This document shows positions 49,980-61,465 of a DNA stretch of 64,000 nucleotides, piece after piece. Each line of letters starts with the position of its first letter. Position 1 is the stretch's first letter. The stretch is from Perca fluviatilis (Eukaryota > Chordata > Actinopteri > Perciformes > Percidae): the NCBI RefSeq assembly GCF_010015445.1, contig NC_053114.1, forward strand, positions 32,568,079 to 32,632,078, read 5' to 3'. The position numbers were made by a program, and so were the translations under genes. A model generated the notes under the pieces. That model made no database searches, had not been told where the DNA came from, and saw only the letters and a program-made list of their open reading frames with translations.

Positions 49980-51235
49980 TGTTCAAAAGATCCATCCAAC
50001 GAGCTGCTAAGAAAGAGATTTGGCTTGGATCATAATAACTGAAACTTTTGTGAAATTGAAACTACTGATCACCTGTTTTTCCATTGTATGTACTGCCAAG
50101 CCTTTTGAGATTTATTTACAGGACTGGCTCTCAACCAAAATCCAACTACTCACTCCTCTCACAAGAGAAAATGTTGTATTTGGTGTTACTATGAAGGACA
50201 TTAAGACTGACTTGATTTTGAACAATATGATATTGATGGCAAAGTTTTTCATCCATACCTCCAAATGGAGGAAAACAAAGCCCCTTCTTTTCTGTTTTTA
50301 AGCGGGACCTTGTAGCCCTGGGGTGTCAAACTCATTTTCACTAAGGGCCACGATGGAAAAAGAGAATCATACCAAGGGCCACCACCCATGGAGAGTTTAT
50401 TAAGAGAGAGTTTAGTAAGTGCTTTTGTTACTGCATGTCACTTTTTTTACAATTTGGTAGCTTTTCTCCTCATTTTTGTTGTTTTTGTTCAAACGTTTTT
50501 TGTGGCTTTCTCAGACATTTGTCCGCTTTTTGTAAATGTGTTGCTTTTTTACGACTTATTTATTTTTGTACACTTTTTGTCGCATTTTTGTTGACATGAA
50601 GCCCTACAAAAGTCATTAAAAGAGTTCCTTATCCATCATAGAATTTAGCAAATGAAGAAAAAATTATTAAAACTGTTTTTTTTAACAACCTGTTTCACAG
50701 CCTGAATATGAAAACTCTCTCTCTGCTTCTGTGGTCTCAGAGTCGGCAAATCTGCTATATTCTGCTTTGAATGTCAGGTAATTGCATTTTAAAAAACACT
50801 TTCCTGTTTTTTTGGTTTGGTGCACAACTAGGCGGGCCAAAACTTATTGTGAACCTAAATTGATATACGGGCCGGATCTAAATCTGCAAGGGGCCGGATT
50901 TGGCCCACGGGCCTTGAGTTTGACACGTGTTGTAGCCAATCATCTTTGTGCTTTGAAATTAATGAAAGGGAAACATGCAAGATCTCTCCTCCATGCTTAT
51001 AATGAGATGACGGTGTTTGAGGACCCCTAGCAACCACAAAAGAAGTCAGATTCACTATGATAATTATTTATTTTCAGTATTTTTTTTTTCGCTTTCATTT
51101 TTTACACGTTTTATTTTATACAATTTAAGTTATCCTTTCTATCCTGTGTGCCTTGTATGTATGTTGAGAGATGTTAATGTCATGGTTTCTTTGTCTTTAT
51201 ATTGTAAATGAATTTTCTCAATACATTTTTTTTTT
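49980..51235 (+). pseudogene. 5'-truncated LINE (L1-like) ORF2 tail, split by a hAT element
   Basis: The plus strand carries remnants of the C-terminal end of a LINE ORF2: a cysteine/histidine motif (TTDHLFFHC, about 50068-50095), then in another frame NVVFGVTMKDIK and LMAKFFIHTSKW. After the inserted hAT element it resumes with HLCALKLMKGKH and NEMTVFEDP before a stop near 51028. A 3' UTR-like AT-rich segment ends in a T-run at about 51224-51235. Frames are shifted and the 5' end, including the endonuclease and polymerase core, is absent. It is a dead copy. Confidence 0.7.
50318..50929. mobile_element. 612-bp hAT element inserted in the LINE tail
   Basis: Exact 8-bp duplication TTGTAGCC (50310-50317 and 50930-50937). 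Ends CTGGGGTGTCAAACTCA and TTGAGTTTGACACGTG are imperfect inverted repeats of the familiar CAGGGGTGTCAAACTC hAT class. The interior is degenerate and has no intact transposase. Confidence 0.9.
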
Positions 51236-53548
51236 TAAAGTTCAAAAAGGTCTGGTATAGCTGTTGTGTATAGCAGTTGGAAAAACAAGCCAGTCGGAGC
51301 AATCGCTGTTCTAAATCACTGCTTATGGTGTAACAGCTGAACTGCAAGATAGAGCAAATACAAATTAAACATGTACATGATTTAATTCTCCCTAAGGGAA
51401 GTGAGTTCATCATGTGTTATTTGCAGACAAATTTGGTTAGAGAACATGGTCACAATACTAATTGTGTCCCGCCCCACCTATTGGTTTCAATATTGTCCTG
51501 TCAACGCTTTATTTACATGCCTGTTTTATTGTAAGAAAACATCCAATGTGCAAATAGTTGAAGGTGAGTTCTGAGGGATTTCTTTAACATGAAGAAAGAG
51601 AGAAGGGACTCTGATGTGGGAGGAAAGTTCCAGAGGGAGGGTGAGGCGATGAAGAAGAAGGTTCATTGATCTCGGCAGAGCGGAGGGTGAGGGGGGGGTC
51701 AATGAGGTTTGGGGGGGGCACAATCAATGAGAGGCAACTCTTACATAGACACTGCACTTAGTGTTTTGTTGTGTTGTAGCACAAATGAAAACTCTCAACA
51801 AGTTGTACAAGGCCGGACCTGAAAGATTTATCACCAACATTTGTCTTTTAAAAATTAAAAATTTAAAAAAGAAGGTCAGACTTTCACACACCAACAGGAC
51901 AAGGATTTTTGTTAATTGACTGCGCTGTGATGTTTTCCAGTTTTTGTCTTATTTTTCAAGGTCCCAGTCCCAACCCAGCGAGGATGTTGTTAGGCATCAC
52001 ACCAAACTAATAGAACTCATGCAAACTAAAAGAGACTTTTGAGTGCGGACACACCAGCCAATCACAGAGATTATCCCTCCCACGATAGCCCATTGGTCCT
52101 TTTTTTTAGTTGTCAACTACTTTATAGCAAATGCTAGTTGATAATGAATGTGTATGTAAATGACTGATCACATATTCCTAGTATTAAGTAGAGTTCTTCT
52201 GTGGTTATGAAACATGTTGCTGTGTTTACATGCTAATTGGGGCAGTCAACAACTCCTACTACTGTTAATCCCCCATCCACCTACTGTTTCATCCAATAAC
52301 AAAATGCTTATTTTGTCTGATAGAACAAATACAGATACAAGTATCACCTCACACCCCTCCACATTTCCAAACATTGCAGTTAAAACAGCGATTTAGCAAA
52401 AAGGGTTCCTTTGCCAATTTATTTTAGATTTTTTTTTTTTTAAAGGTTACAATTACATAGGATTTTGTGGCATTGGTCTAACATAATTTTTCAGAGCAAT
52501 GGGGCCACCAAAGCTAAAGTAAATTACATCCAATCCAGGTTTAAATGTCCTCATAGGCAAGGGATAATACAATCGATTTGTTTATAGTGAAACACATTTT
52601 ATGTAAAATATAAAGCAAATCCCTCTCCTCTCACTGATTTGATTTTAAACCCATACATAGATGGTGCAACAGCTTCTTCCAAGTAATAAACTCCAGTCCA
52701 GACAATAATCACACATTTTTATGAAGGGAGAATCTAACACATGTTTTATTCCTTTGATCCGTGCTTTGATTCTGGGAACATGAACAAATCTCTCCCACAG
52801 TTTAAAACAACCTGACTATATTGCTAGTGTTGCTTCGGTTACAATGCAGGATGCTGAGAAGACTATTAAACTGCCTATTTAATGGGTGTATACCATCAAC
52901 GTGGCACAGCTGGTTCATACATATTAGCGCATTAGTTCAATTAAATGTAAATATTTTACAAATGCTGTAACTTCAGAATTGTTCTCATTCATAATTCTTA
53001 TTGGAGAAACATGGACATTTTGTTTATCATCTACATCTCATAAAGCTGGATAGAGATTTCAGTGCTTTAATGGTAAATACTTTTCTAGGAAATCCACTTG
53101 ACTGACAGATTCTAGAGACATCTCTGTGTCCACATGGTATTTGTGTGCATACATGACTGTTAACGCCTGAATTGTCCGCAAATGCACACACATGGACACA
53201 CCTGTCTACATGCATACAAACACACATACTGTATGTACTCAATTATCCTCTGAAGTTGGTCTACACACTTTTGTGAGTGCAGCAGCTCCTTATTAAACAA
53301 AAAGAAAAAAAAAACAGTTCCTTGTTTGATTAACATCAATACAAATTCCCCCCCTCATCTAACTAACTAAAGCTATGGTCACACAGTGTTTTCTTGTCTC
53401 CCTCAATTTGAATCTCAATGCTCACTGCTTTCCACTCGGCGGCATCTTTAATAAAGGCTGCTGCTTGTCGGTGAGGGTGTCCTGTCTCTAGTGAGATGGT
53501 TAATAAAGCAGAGATGTTCTGCCCACATCCAGAGGCTTTGAGAGGGAG
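51236..53548. other. Non-coding DNA, nothing recognised
   Basis: G-runs near 51688-51718 and a T-run near 52429-52441. No transposon ends or exon candidates. Confidence 0.45.
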
Positions 53549-53582
53549 TGAGGGAGGGAGGGAGGGAGGGAGGGAGGGAGGG
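53549..53582. repeat. (GGGA)n microsatellite
   Basis: About eight GGGA units. Confidence 0.95.
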
Positions 53583-55809
53583 ATGAAGACTATTATTCAG
53601 TCAAGAAAAACAAGGGGCTTTACATACACGCACCACTGTGGGGAAGCAGCAGTGAACTTTCTTCCTGTTCTTTTTTTTTAAATGTGTTTTTCTCTTCGAG
53701 AGTCTAATAGCTTCCCTGGACCCAGACAGCTTCACATTAATTGGCCAAGGAGACGATGCCAAGGCTATTCTACTCAGGTCCTCTGGCGCTGCCACCGCCA
53801 ACCCAATATAGACCTTGAAGCTCGCTTTTATTCTCCGTCTACTTCTCCTTCATATATACGTCCTTATCTCTTTTACCTCATTTCTCTCTGCATGCAGATC
53901 TCCAGTCTTTGCATGTGTGATTGTTTGTTTCTCTTTCTTTCACAAAACACACACATAAAGCCTTATACTCTTCCTCCACCTTCATCCATTGATCCCTCCA
54001 TTTACTTTCTATCTTTTTCTCTTCATCTTCTCCATACTCTTGATGTTTCTCTCTCCTCAGACACTCCTCTCTTCTGTTTCCTGTGTGTGTCTCTCCTTCA
54101 CTCTCTCTCTCTCTGTCGAGAGCATATTAAGCAGGGGCTTCACAGCAGGCCATAGCTAATATAGCCCACTCTCTAACTGAGGCCAGCTCAGCAGGACACA
54201 AGCAGGAGAGGCACCCTGAAGATCTCTTCTTTCCTTCTCCCTTTCCACCGTCCACTGTTTGGAAGCAGGAAGGCCAGCAGGGTGCTTGCCTTACTTGGCA
54301 GAGGCTGTCAGACACCATACATGTTCAATAACATTGTCTTTGCTGTGCTGTGTACCCCTGATACTCTTTAGATTTGTTATAGGGGGATTTTAAAAGGAGA
54401 ATGACACTGCGTTTTATCATTTACACCCTGCTGTGCCTAGTAAATGACTGAAGCAAAGAGTCATCAAATAGTGCACTTGCCCAGTGGGAGATTTTTGGTC
54501 TTCCATTACTTAATGTCTTATCTTCATTCTGCCCACCCTACTTGCCCACCCACGCTGTATTTTTCATTATGATGTAGTACCTATTCATTGAAGAGGCTAT
54601 ACTACGTCTTCACAAGTAAGAACATATTTGTAAGATCTGTTGCCTCTGGTTAGATAACCCGTGAAAGATCTGTGCCTGAGACTGTGAGGGTATATTTCAG
54701 TATTCAAGGGCCAGGACTGAGCTTATTCAAAGCTTGAGCGACAGCATAATTGATTAGGGTAATGGTTCTGCCCACTTTGGTTCCCTTATTTTAACGACCT
54801 ATAGTATGTCATGGCCTTGATGGGCTTTATTATGCATCATTACTGTACCTTGAAATTCTAAAAACCTTTCACACAATTCACATAGAAACCATTAAAACAC
54901 ACTCAAATAAAAGTGTTATAATGAACATTGCTCTATACTTACTGCTCTTATATAAAACTATTTCCTTCATGCTGATTCATGTTTTATGTTTACAACAACA
55001 GGCATTACTAGGTTTAAAATTATAAGTTTCTGGCACATTTTGGCATATTAAATGAAATTACAAAAGCGTGTTCAGTGCTACAGTTCAACCGCATTGTGTC
55101 ATTGATGCCCATATCTGAAATTAACTGAATCTATATACTTACACTATGGGTTTCAATGTATACTACCAAAAGTATTATTTGTAAAGTGCTCTTAATCAGA
55201 GATTACAAAATAATAAAAAAGCACTTCTTGTCTGAGTCAGAGATGTGATTGTCTGTGTGGACCTGCCCTAGCGAGAAATGTCATGAGGAAATAAAAAAAA
55301 CACAAAGAGATCTCTCTTCCTGCCCTTTGGCTTGAATGCTGCCTCAGAGGAAGTCTGGGCCACTCATTTTGTGAATGACCTTAAGGTTGCCAGAACTCTG
55401 TGGAGAGACAAAGAATAGACTCCATTCTCTCTGATTCATGCAGTCGGTTTACTCGGATTTCTAAATTTTTCATATGTTTAGACTAAATATTTAGATTGCA
55501 ATGACATCAACTATCAATCATATCAACTCGGTGCCTTATTTTCTGTTTGATTAACAGTTTAAAACATGGTCTTCTACTTCCACTTCTTGAATGTTTCTTA
55601 TGCAGACATTAGCCTGCTACTGGAATAATATGGATGAACAGTGTGGGAGTTGTGACTCTTTTTATACATAGTCGCCCAATTTTAGGCCAATGCAGCAGGG
55701 CAATGGACCTCAATATACAGGCATTTTTTTGTTTATTTAGGATATTCATTAGCTCCTGCATTGAGACCAATAAGTCTTGTCAATGATTTTGACTCAACAA
55801 CTCAGTCAC
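53583..55809. other. Non-coding DNA, nothing recognised
   Basis: A pyrimidine-rich stretch at 53830-54120 gives an artificial 157-codon ORF. Nothing else was recognised. Confidence 0.45.
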
Positions 55810-56413
55810 AGACTGTTCAGACCTGGAATTAACATGTGTCTTGAGTGATCTGATCACAAGTGGACAGGCAGTTCACACCTGGCATTAGAATGTGTCTCCA
55901 CATTCGTCTTGAGTGACCACATGTATACTAGCTACTTGGGATTGGATCTCACTCCCCGCTCTATATGCACATTTTCATTTAATTTCCATTTGCACATACA
56001 AAAATACATATTTTAATAAAAATAATTGTCACCGACTGTAGGACAATAACATCCAAAACACAAAACTCATTGCTCTTTGGTTTCTGTGACATGAGAAATA
56101 CTTTCAACATACTAATGTTTAAAAATACAAAAATGGCCAAAATACGCAAAGCTATCTATAGTTCAGACATCATGGAAAAAGCCAGTGAATGAGTATGTAC
56201 TTCCGCCTACGCAGAGGACATCAGCTGAGCAGGAGGTCCTTTAATGTGGCCCAGGACACATATGCATAAATATTGCTAAAAGACCACCTCCGAATGTGAT
56301 CCGAGTGATTGGATCTTAATGCGTCCTCAATGCGCCCTGGGTGCGTTCACACCTGTATTTAAAGCTGTCCTTGGATCACTTAGGACATATGTTAATCCCA
56401 ATTGTAAACAGGG
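55810..56413. mobile_element. MITE of about 600 bp with imperfect inverted ends
   Basis: Left end CTGTTCAGACCTGGAATTAA and right end ATTAATCCC-type sequence (TTAATCCCAATTGTAAACAG) are imperfect inverses. The similarity continues inward (GTGTCTTGAGTGATCTGATC versus its counterpart near 56370-56395, and CACACCTG near 55875 versus 56350). I recall this as a common teleost repeat. The TSD is unclear. Confidence 0.65.
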
Positions 56414-57099
56414 CCTTAGCCTCAGTTGTTCATGTATTTCCCTGGCTTGAAGATAAGGCTGAAGGCAAAAAACACGCACAAAGTGACAATAGCTACAGTA
56501 CAGGTTTAGCGATGTTGTCATAGAGGGTAAGCCAGTCATTAACTTCAAAGGATAAAAAAAAAAAAAAAAATATGATGGTTATATTCAAGTAGTTTTACCT
56601 TGTCCAAATACTTTCTGTGCCTGAAAAGGGCTAAAATTCCTTATCTTCTTGTCTGTTTAAATTAAAACTGGTTGTATACTTTTACTTCATTATTACATCC
56701 GCCAAGGAGGTAATGTTTTTGGTTTGGTTTGTCCATTTGGTGGAAGAGTGTAGCATGGACCCAAGGAAGAACCCATTAAACTTTGGAGACAGATGCGAAT
56801 CACGGGGCGGATACACAAATTATCTTTCATTTTCATCAACATTGGGATACAGGGTGTTTGTGCTGCATTCATGTGGTGTCGGAGTAATCACAAAAATTAG
56901 CAATTAACATTGTGAGATAGGGCAAGGCTTGGAGAATGTCTGCATTCTCAGAGTTCCCTTCTAATTTCATTTTAAACAGCATTCTGGTGCTAATACTGTA
57001 CTTTCCGAATGCACTGTACGTCTCCCCTACTGTGTGCCTCTCAACTTTTATAGTGTTTCTCAAAAAATACTAAGACTATATACAGTATATATTGTATAT
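56414..57099. other. Non-coding DNA, nothing recognised
   Basis: An A-run lies near 56554-56570. No gene recognised. Confidence 0.4.
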
Positions 57100-57310
57100 T
57101 AGGGGTGTGCAAAAAAATCGATTCACATTCGTATCGCGATTCAAGCGCTACCGACTCAAAATCATTTGTTTTTCAATTGTATGTCTGCTGCAATCACATG
57201 GGAAAAGTAACTACATTTAATGTACATATTGTGAATCGTTTTTCAAATCGAGAATCGTTTTTGAAAAAATCAATATCGAATCGTGACATTTTCTGAATCG
57301 TGCACCCCTA
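57100..57310. mobile_element. 211-bp hAT-type MITE
   Basis: Ends TAGGGGTGTGCA and TGCACCCCTA are inverted repeats, and the ATCGAT/AATCG-type motifs inside are also arranged inversely. The flanks are TA-rich (TTGTATAT and ATATATAC), so the TSD cannot be confirmed. Confidence 0.75.
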
Positions 57311-57335
57311 ATATATACATATATATACTGTATAT

Positions 57336-58144
57336 TAGGGATGGCCATGATTACTCGACGATCGATAATTGATTATTAAGAATTTCGTTGATGACCTTAA
57401 TTTGTTATTGATTAAACTAATACTGGTTGTGTTGCGTAGTGTGAGTCTTGAAGCAATTAAATTAATTTCACAGTGTGGCAGCAATTAAACATTTTACCAC
57501 TCGGGGGCAATATTTGACTCCATACTAAATTACCTGGCTGCGAGTTTCCGTTTTGATTTCAAAAGTAATCATGAAGAGAACACGGCGAAGTGTGGCGTGG
57601 GACCATTTAGATTTTTTTTTTTTAAAGGACTTAGTTCACTGCAAACACTGAGATGCTGTGTATAAGTACAACATGGCCACGACTCACATGATGTAGCCTA
57701 CCACTAAACAAAGTGTGTCCGAGCCTGGTTATGTCGGTGGCGGCCGCGGTGCATCCTGATCTCAGTCTCAACCTAGCATAAACTCGGCGTTAGCATGGAG
57801 GAGCTGCGATGCACAACGAGCAGAGAAAATTACCCAAGGGACCTGCAAGTTCATTGACATGGATAATGGAACCAGCATATCACATTTCGTCACGACGTAC
57901 CATCACCAGACTGGTAGAAACTCACTACAAAGAACGGAATAAGGTTCCCCCACAAGTTGTTCTTCTTGTAGTTAAGATCTCATCGAGGAAAAACACTGTA
58001 TTTTTGTATTTTCATTGCATTTTTAATTTATTAAAAGTTAAATAAATAATGAATTTGAATATAAAATATTAATGATTAATCGATAGTCAATCGTTAATTC
58101 TCCCAACGATCGACGAAGAAAATTTAATGGAATGCCCATCCCTA
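57336..58144 (+). mobile_element. 809-bp hAT element with a BED-finger relic
   Basis: Ends TAGGGATGGCCAT and ATGCCCATCCCTA are inverted repeats. Subterminal CGATCGATAATTGATTA and its inverse near 58075-58115 support the pairing. The left flank is CTGTATAT. The right flank is (GT)n followed by (AT)n, so simple-repeat expansion blurs the TSD. The interior (57571-57700) keeps broken BED-finger pieces. No catalytic domain remains. Confidence 0.8.
57571..57700 (+). pseudogene. Relic of a hAT transposase BED zinc finger
   Basis: From an ATG at 57571 the frame reads MKRTRRSVAWDHLDF. A T-run follows, then in shifted frames KDLVHCKH and YKYNMATTHMM. These match the BED order of W.HF, C..C and TT.M..H, but with frameshifts and stops. 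It is comparable to the relic at 43965. Confidence 0.55.

Positions 58145-58198
<54 letters not shown>
58145..58198. repeat. (GT)n-(AT)n compound microsatellite
   Basis: Begins exactly at the right end of the hAT element. Confidence 0.95.
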
Positions 58199-58201
<3 letters not shown>

Positions 58202-58432
58202 AATATGTCAGTCGGTGTCACCCGTTGCTCAAAGTCTAGTATCCCTGTGGAGCTCAGAGTAATTCAGTCTATTTATTTTGAAGCACAGCAACGCTTAGCT
58301 TAGTCACAAGCTTGAGCAAAGGCAGACACAGCACAGAAAGACAGCGATCGATCAGAGCGAGGCTTTCAAATGTTTGAGGGAGAGGTTCCCTGGAAAGCAC
58401 CGCTAATAAGCTCTGCTTTTCTCCCGCTGCAG

Positions 58433-58469
58433 CTTTTGATTCATTGTCGTCGGGAAAGGAGGGGAAGAC
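58433..58469 (+). CDS. Candidate exon G, 37 bp, unidentified
   Basis: Acceptor TTTTCTCCCGCTGCAG and donor GTAAGTG flank it. A frame FDSLSSGKEGK is open (phase 1 in, 2 out), as is a second. Its size and strong splice signals suggest a microexon, but it is short enough to arise by chance. The protein is not recognised. Confidence 0.25.
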
Positions 58470-59313
58470 GTAAGTGATGTGCATGGTAAATGTTCGGTTT
58501 AATGTCACAATCAATGAAAGCAGCAGCAGCACTTCTTTCTTAGAGACTAACCCCAACACACACATACACACCCCTTCCCTAAGCAAAATCGTTTCTTGGA
58601 GAAGAAGCAATAGAGAGGCGAGTGTATTGCCATCTAATCAAATATCCTAACACTGAGCCTGTGTATTGACCAGAATTTCAAGGCAGAATTAACCAGTGTT
58701 CCTCCCTTGTTAGTTCAATGCCTTAGAAGAAAATAGATGTTTTGGATGAAGAGGACTAGAGAGAGAAAGAGAGGGAGATGGAAAAAGAATTCACAATTCA
58801 TGAGAGAAAGCAAAGCTGTTTTCTGTCTATCTCTCTCATCATCATGAACTACACTCACACAGCCTAATTATAGACAATCAAAGCAAAAGACGCTCAACTG
58901 TACAATTTCTAACAGTGTAGGAAATACAGCCTTTATCTAAGATTTAAAAAGACCAAATTAGGTTTTACAGCAGCATCGAACACAATTAATCAACTGTTGT
59001 AAAAAAAAAACGTCCTCTGAGAAATAATGTGATTTCTTTGTGACCCAAGTCCAACAATTTTTGATTTATTTTTCCAGAGGTTAATAACACTTTAATGAAG
59101 TGAATTCACAAAGTCATTATTACTTCTTTTTAATGACAACCAAAGGAAAAGGAGGATTTCTTTTCTTTTATTACTTGAAAGAACAGTAAGACACAGGGTG
59201 CTGATTGTCTTCACTTTTAAAAATGTAACAAAAAAAACAGCTGACAAAACCTGTCAACCAATTTACCCCTGTATTATTTGTGTCCTTGTACAGTATTCTT
59301 TATTAAGAATGTG
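58470..59313. other. Non-coding DNA, nothing recognised
   Basis: AT-rich sequence without paired repeats. Confidence 0.4.
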
Positions 59314-59741
59314 CCATAGATTTCCCACTCTTTCGTTCTGCCGGAAATTCCGCCAGATGTCACTATTTTTGGATGTCTGTTTTCGTATGTCCCTTTACCT
59401 TTCGCTTTCTTTGTGTTGTAATTATAAACAAACTCCAGTTGATTTATGAGGACTATTGTTAACTGCTCCTCAGATCTCTGCAGGGTAAATCCAGACAGCT
59501 AGCTAGACTATCTGTCCAATCTGAGTTTTCTGTTGCACGACTAAAACAACTTTTGAACGTACACATGTTCCACCAAAACAAGTTCCTTCCTGAGGCTATT
59601 TTGCAGCGGCACCATGGCTCTGCTTGCCGCTTAGCACCACCCAAGACGATTGTGATTGGTTTAAAGAAATGCCAATAAACCAGAGCATGTTTTTCTTCCA
59701 TCCCAGATTGCTGTGTGGACTAGCCTGGCAATGTGAGACTA
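59314..59741 (-). mobile_element. Family R, copy 4 (minus strand, most complete)
   Basis: On the minus strand it begins TAGTCTCACATTGCCAGGCT and carries an 80-codon ORF (59701-59459) containing RATENSDWTDSLASC. It keeps the CTAGCTAGCTGTCTGG block missing from copy 3. The 3' end is more diverged than in the other copies. Confidence 0.8.
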
Positions 59742-59974
59742 TTTAGCTGCTAAATACTCCACTTTGTTCAGCTAGTTGCAAACTATTCTGCTGTTTGGGA
59801 ATGGACAGGTAGCATATAGTGTGTTAATCAGAGATTTGTTTTGCTTAAAACAGGTGCCTGCTGTGGCTTGAGAAAAAAAAATTGAAAGAAGACTGAATAA
59901 AAACAGTAAAACACACATGAGCTGAAAGACCCTAAAACATTCCATAGTTACTACTAGTACTTGTCTAGTAAGAG

Positions 59975-60142
59975 GAAGTGTAACGTCAACAGCACCGCGA
60001 CCGATTTCGGCTCGCCATTAATATCCCATTGCAGCAAACGCTGTCTGCGTGAAGTTTTAAAAAACTGTAACTACACTTGAAACCAACCGTGACTCTCTGT
60101 GACTTCAACAAAACTGCAGACAGTTTACTCCGTCCGCACCTC

Positions 60143-60179
<37 letters not shown>

Positions 60180-60354
60180 TTGTCGGAGCGCTGTGTTAAT
60201 ATGCAGAGAGGACAGATAAGCTTGTGCTTACGCGCTCAGACGCTTTTGGAACCGAAATTTGGCACCGAAAGATAAATAATCTTTCGATACTCATTGGATT
60301 GGAGTATTATTTTCGCTGCCATAAAAGTACCGACGTTCGGTGCCCAGCCCTATT
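59975..60354 (-). mobile_element. Fragment of a hAT-like element with one terminus
   Basis: On the minus strand it starts TAGGGCTGGGCACCGAACGT and continues with CTTTCGGTGCCAAATTTCGG and ATGCATATTA-type sequence, then a (CA)n tract (60177-60145). I recall this terminus from teleost hAT repeats. The other end was not found, so it is partial. Confidence 0.5.
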
Positions 60355-60546
60355 AGTGCAGCTTTAACGGAATTCATTAATTAGCATTGTACTTCCCCAA
60401 AATATTGCATTAGCAAATATAAATTATTAATGCTAAAGCATTATCTTAAATATTTTCATTGAAATAAATGTCAGTTAAGTCACTATCTTTTGCTGAACAA
60501 GGTAACACAATGGATTGCCCACTGATAAAAGCTCTTGCATTTGCAG

Positions 60547-60653
60547 TATTACGAACTGGATGTCTGTGTTGACATTCCCGGGAGAAATCACAAGCGGTGC
60601 ACAGTCAGCGAGGCATTTTCCATCACCCAGCAGTGGTTGGTCCACCAGAGAAG
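60547..60653 (+). CDS. Candidate exon F, 107 bp, unidentified
   Basis: Acceptor CTCTTGCATTTGCAG and donor AAG|GTAGGC flank it. The phase-0 frame starts YYELDVCVDIPGRNHKRC and runs open to the donor (leaving in phase 2). A second frame is also open and the third has a stop. It lies outside recognised repeats. Its exit phase matches the entry phase of candidate exon D 2.4 kb downstream. The protein is not recognised, and the donor is not full consensus. Confidence 0.33.
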
Positions 60654-61327
60654 GTAGGCGGAGCTAACTCAACAGACTCGCTCTTCAACTCACGTGTGCA
60701 AAGCGCCATACTGTGACCAACTGCCAACTGACTGACATCCACAGGCAACAATGTTTGGATCTCTGGGAAGTAAGATCCAAAAACACACCTGCAATTACCG
60801 CTTATCGCCATAGATGACAGCAAAGAGAACAAAATGGAGATCTTCGAGATTGTAACTTTAAATAAGTTAGCAGTTAGCTTTTAGTTAGCCTTGTTATTTT
60901 TACTTTATTGTTGGAAACAATAAACTGCATCTTTCCTTTTTTCACCATTTTATTTGCCGCCTCCTTCAATCCACTTATAAACTCTGCCACGTTGCAAGCT
61001 GAGCTAGACTAATGACTGGTTGGCTGTAGTGCTCCAGAGGGGATGTGGATGTGTCAGGGAGGAGGACAGACCTCTAATTAGTTGATTTCTATCTCTTGGG
61101 AAGGGAGGGGTTCTAAGATGCTGCCCCTGCTTCCTAATGAGCGCACTGGAGACAACCGAGACAAACCCTCGCTAGCTAGACCAGCGGTACACTTTTCTGC
61201 CACTTCACGTACCTCAAAACTGTTTGTCCCTAAAGGTCTCGCTTCTTTTTTTCCACCTGTGTCATTCTCTCTTTCGCTTCAGGTATTGTACTCTCCCACT
61301 CTGGCAGCCTGGTCCCCCTCTCTGCAA
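60654..61327. other. Non-coding DNA, nothing recognised
   Basis: Between candidate exon F and a CAA repeat. No further features were seen. Confidence 0.4.
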
Positions 61328-61328
61328 T

Positions 61329-61360
<32 letters not shown>
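61328..61360. repeat. (CAA)n microsatellite
   Basis: About 11 trinucleotide units. Confidence 0.96.
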
Positions 61361-61405
61361 GTCACTCTCCAAGAGTTGGAGGTCTCTTTTTCCCCTGGAG
61401 ACTTT

Positions 61406-61465
61406 GACACACACCGACACACACCGACACACACCGGCACACACACACACCGACACACACACACA
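61406..61465. repeat. (GACACACACC)n-type short tandem repeat
   Basis: Ten-base units GACACACACC are repeated with small changes and merge into (CA)n. Confidence 0.9.

Noticed and set aside
53682..54155. 157-codon plus-strand ORF
   Set aside because: It lies in a pyrimidine-rich tract that lacks stops by composition. No motif, and amino-acid content mirrors CT richness.
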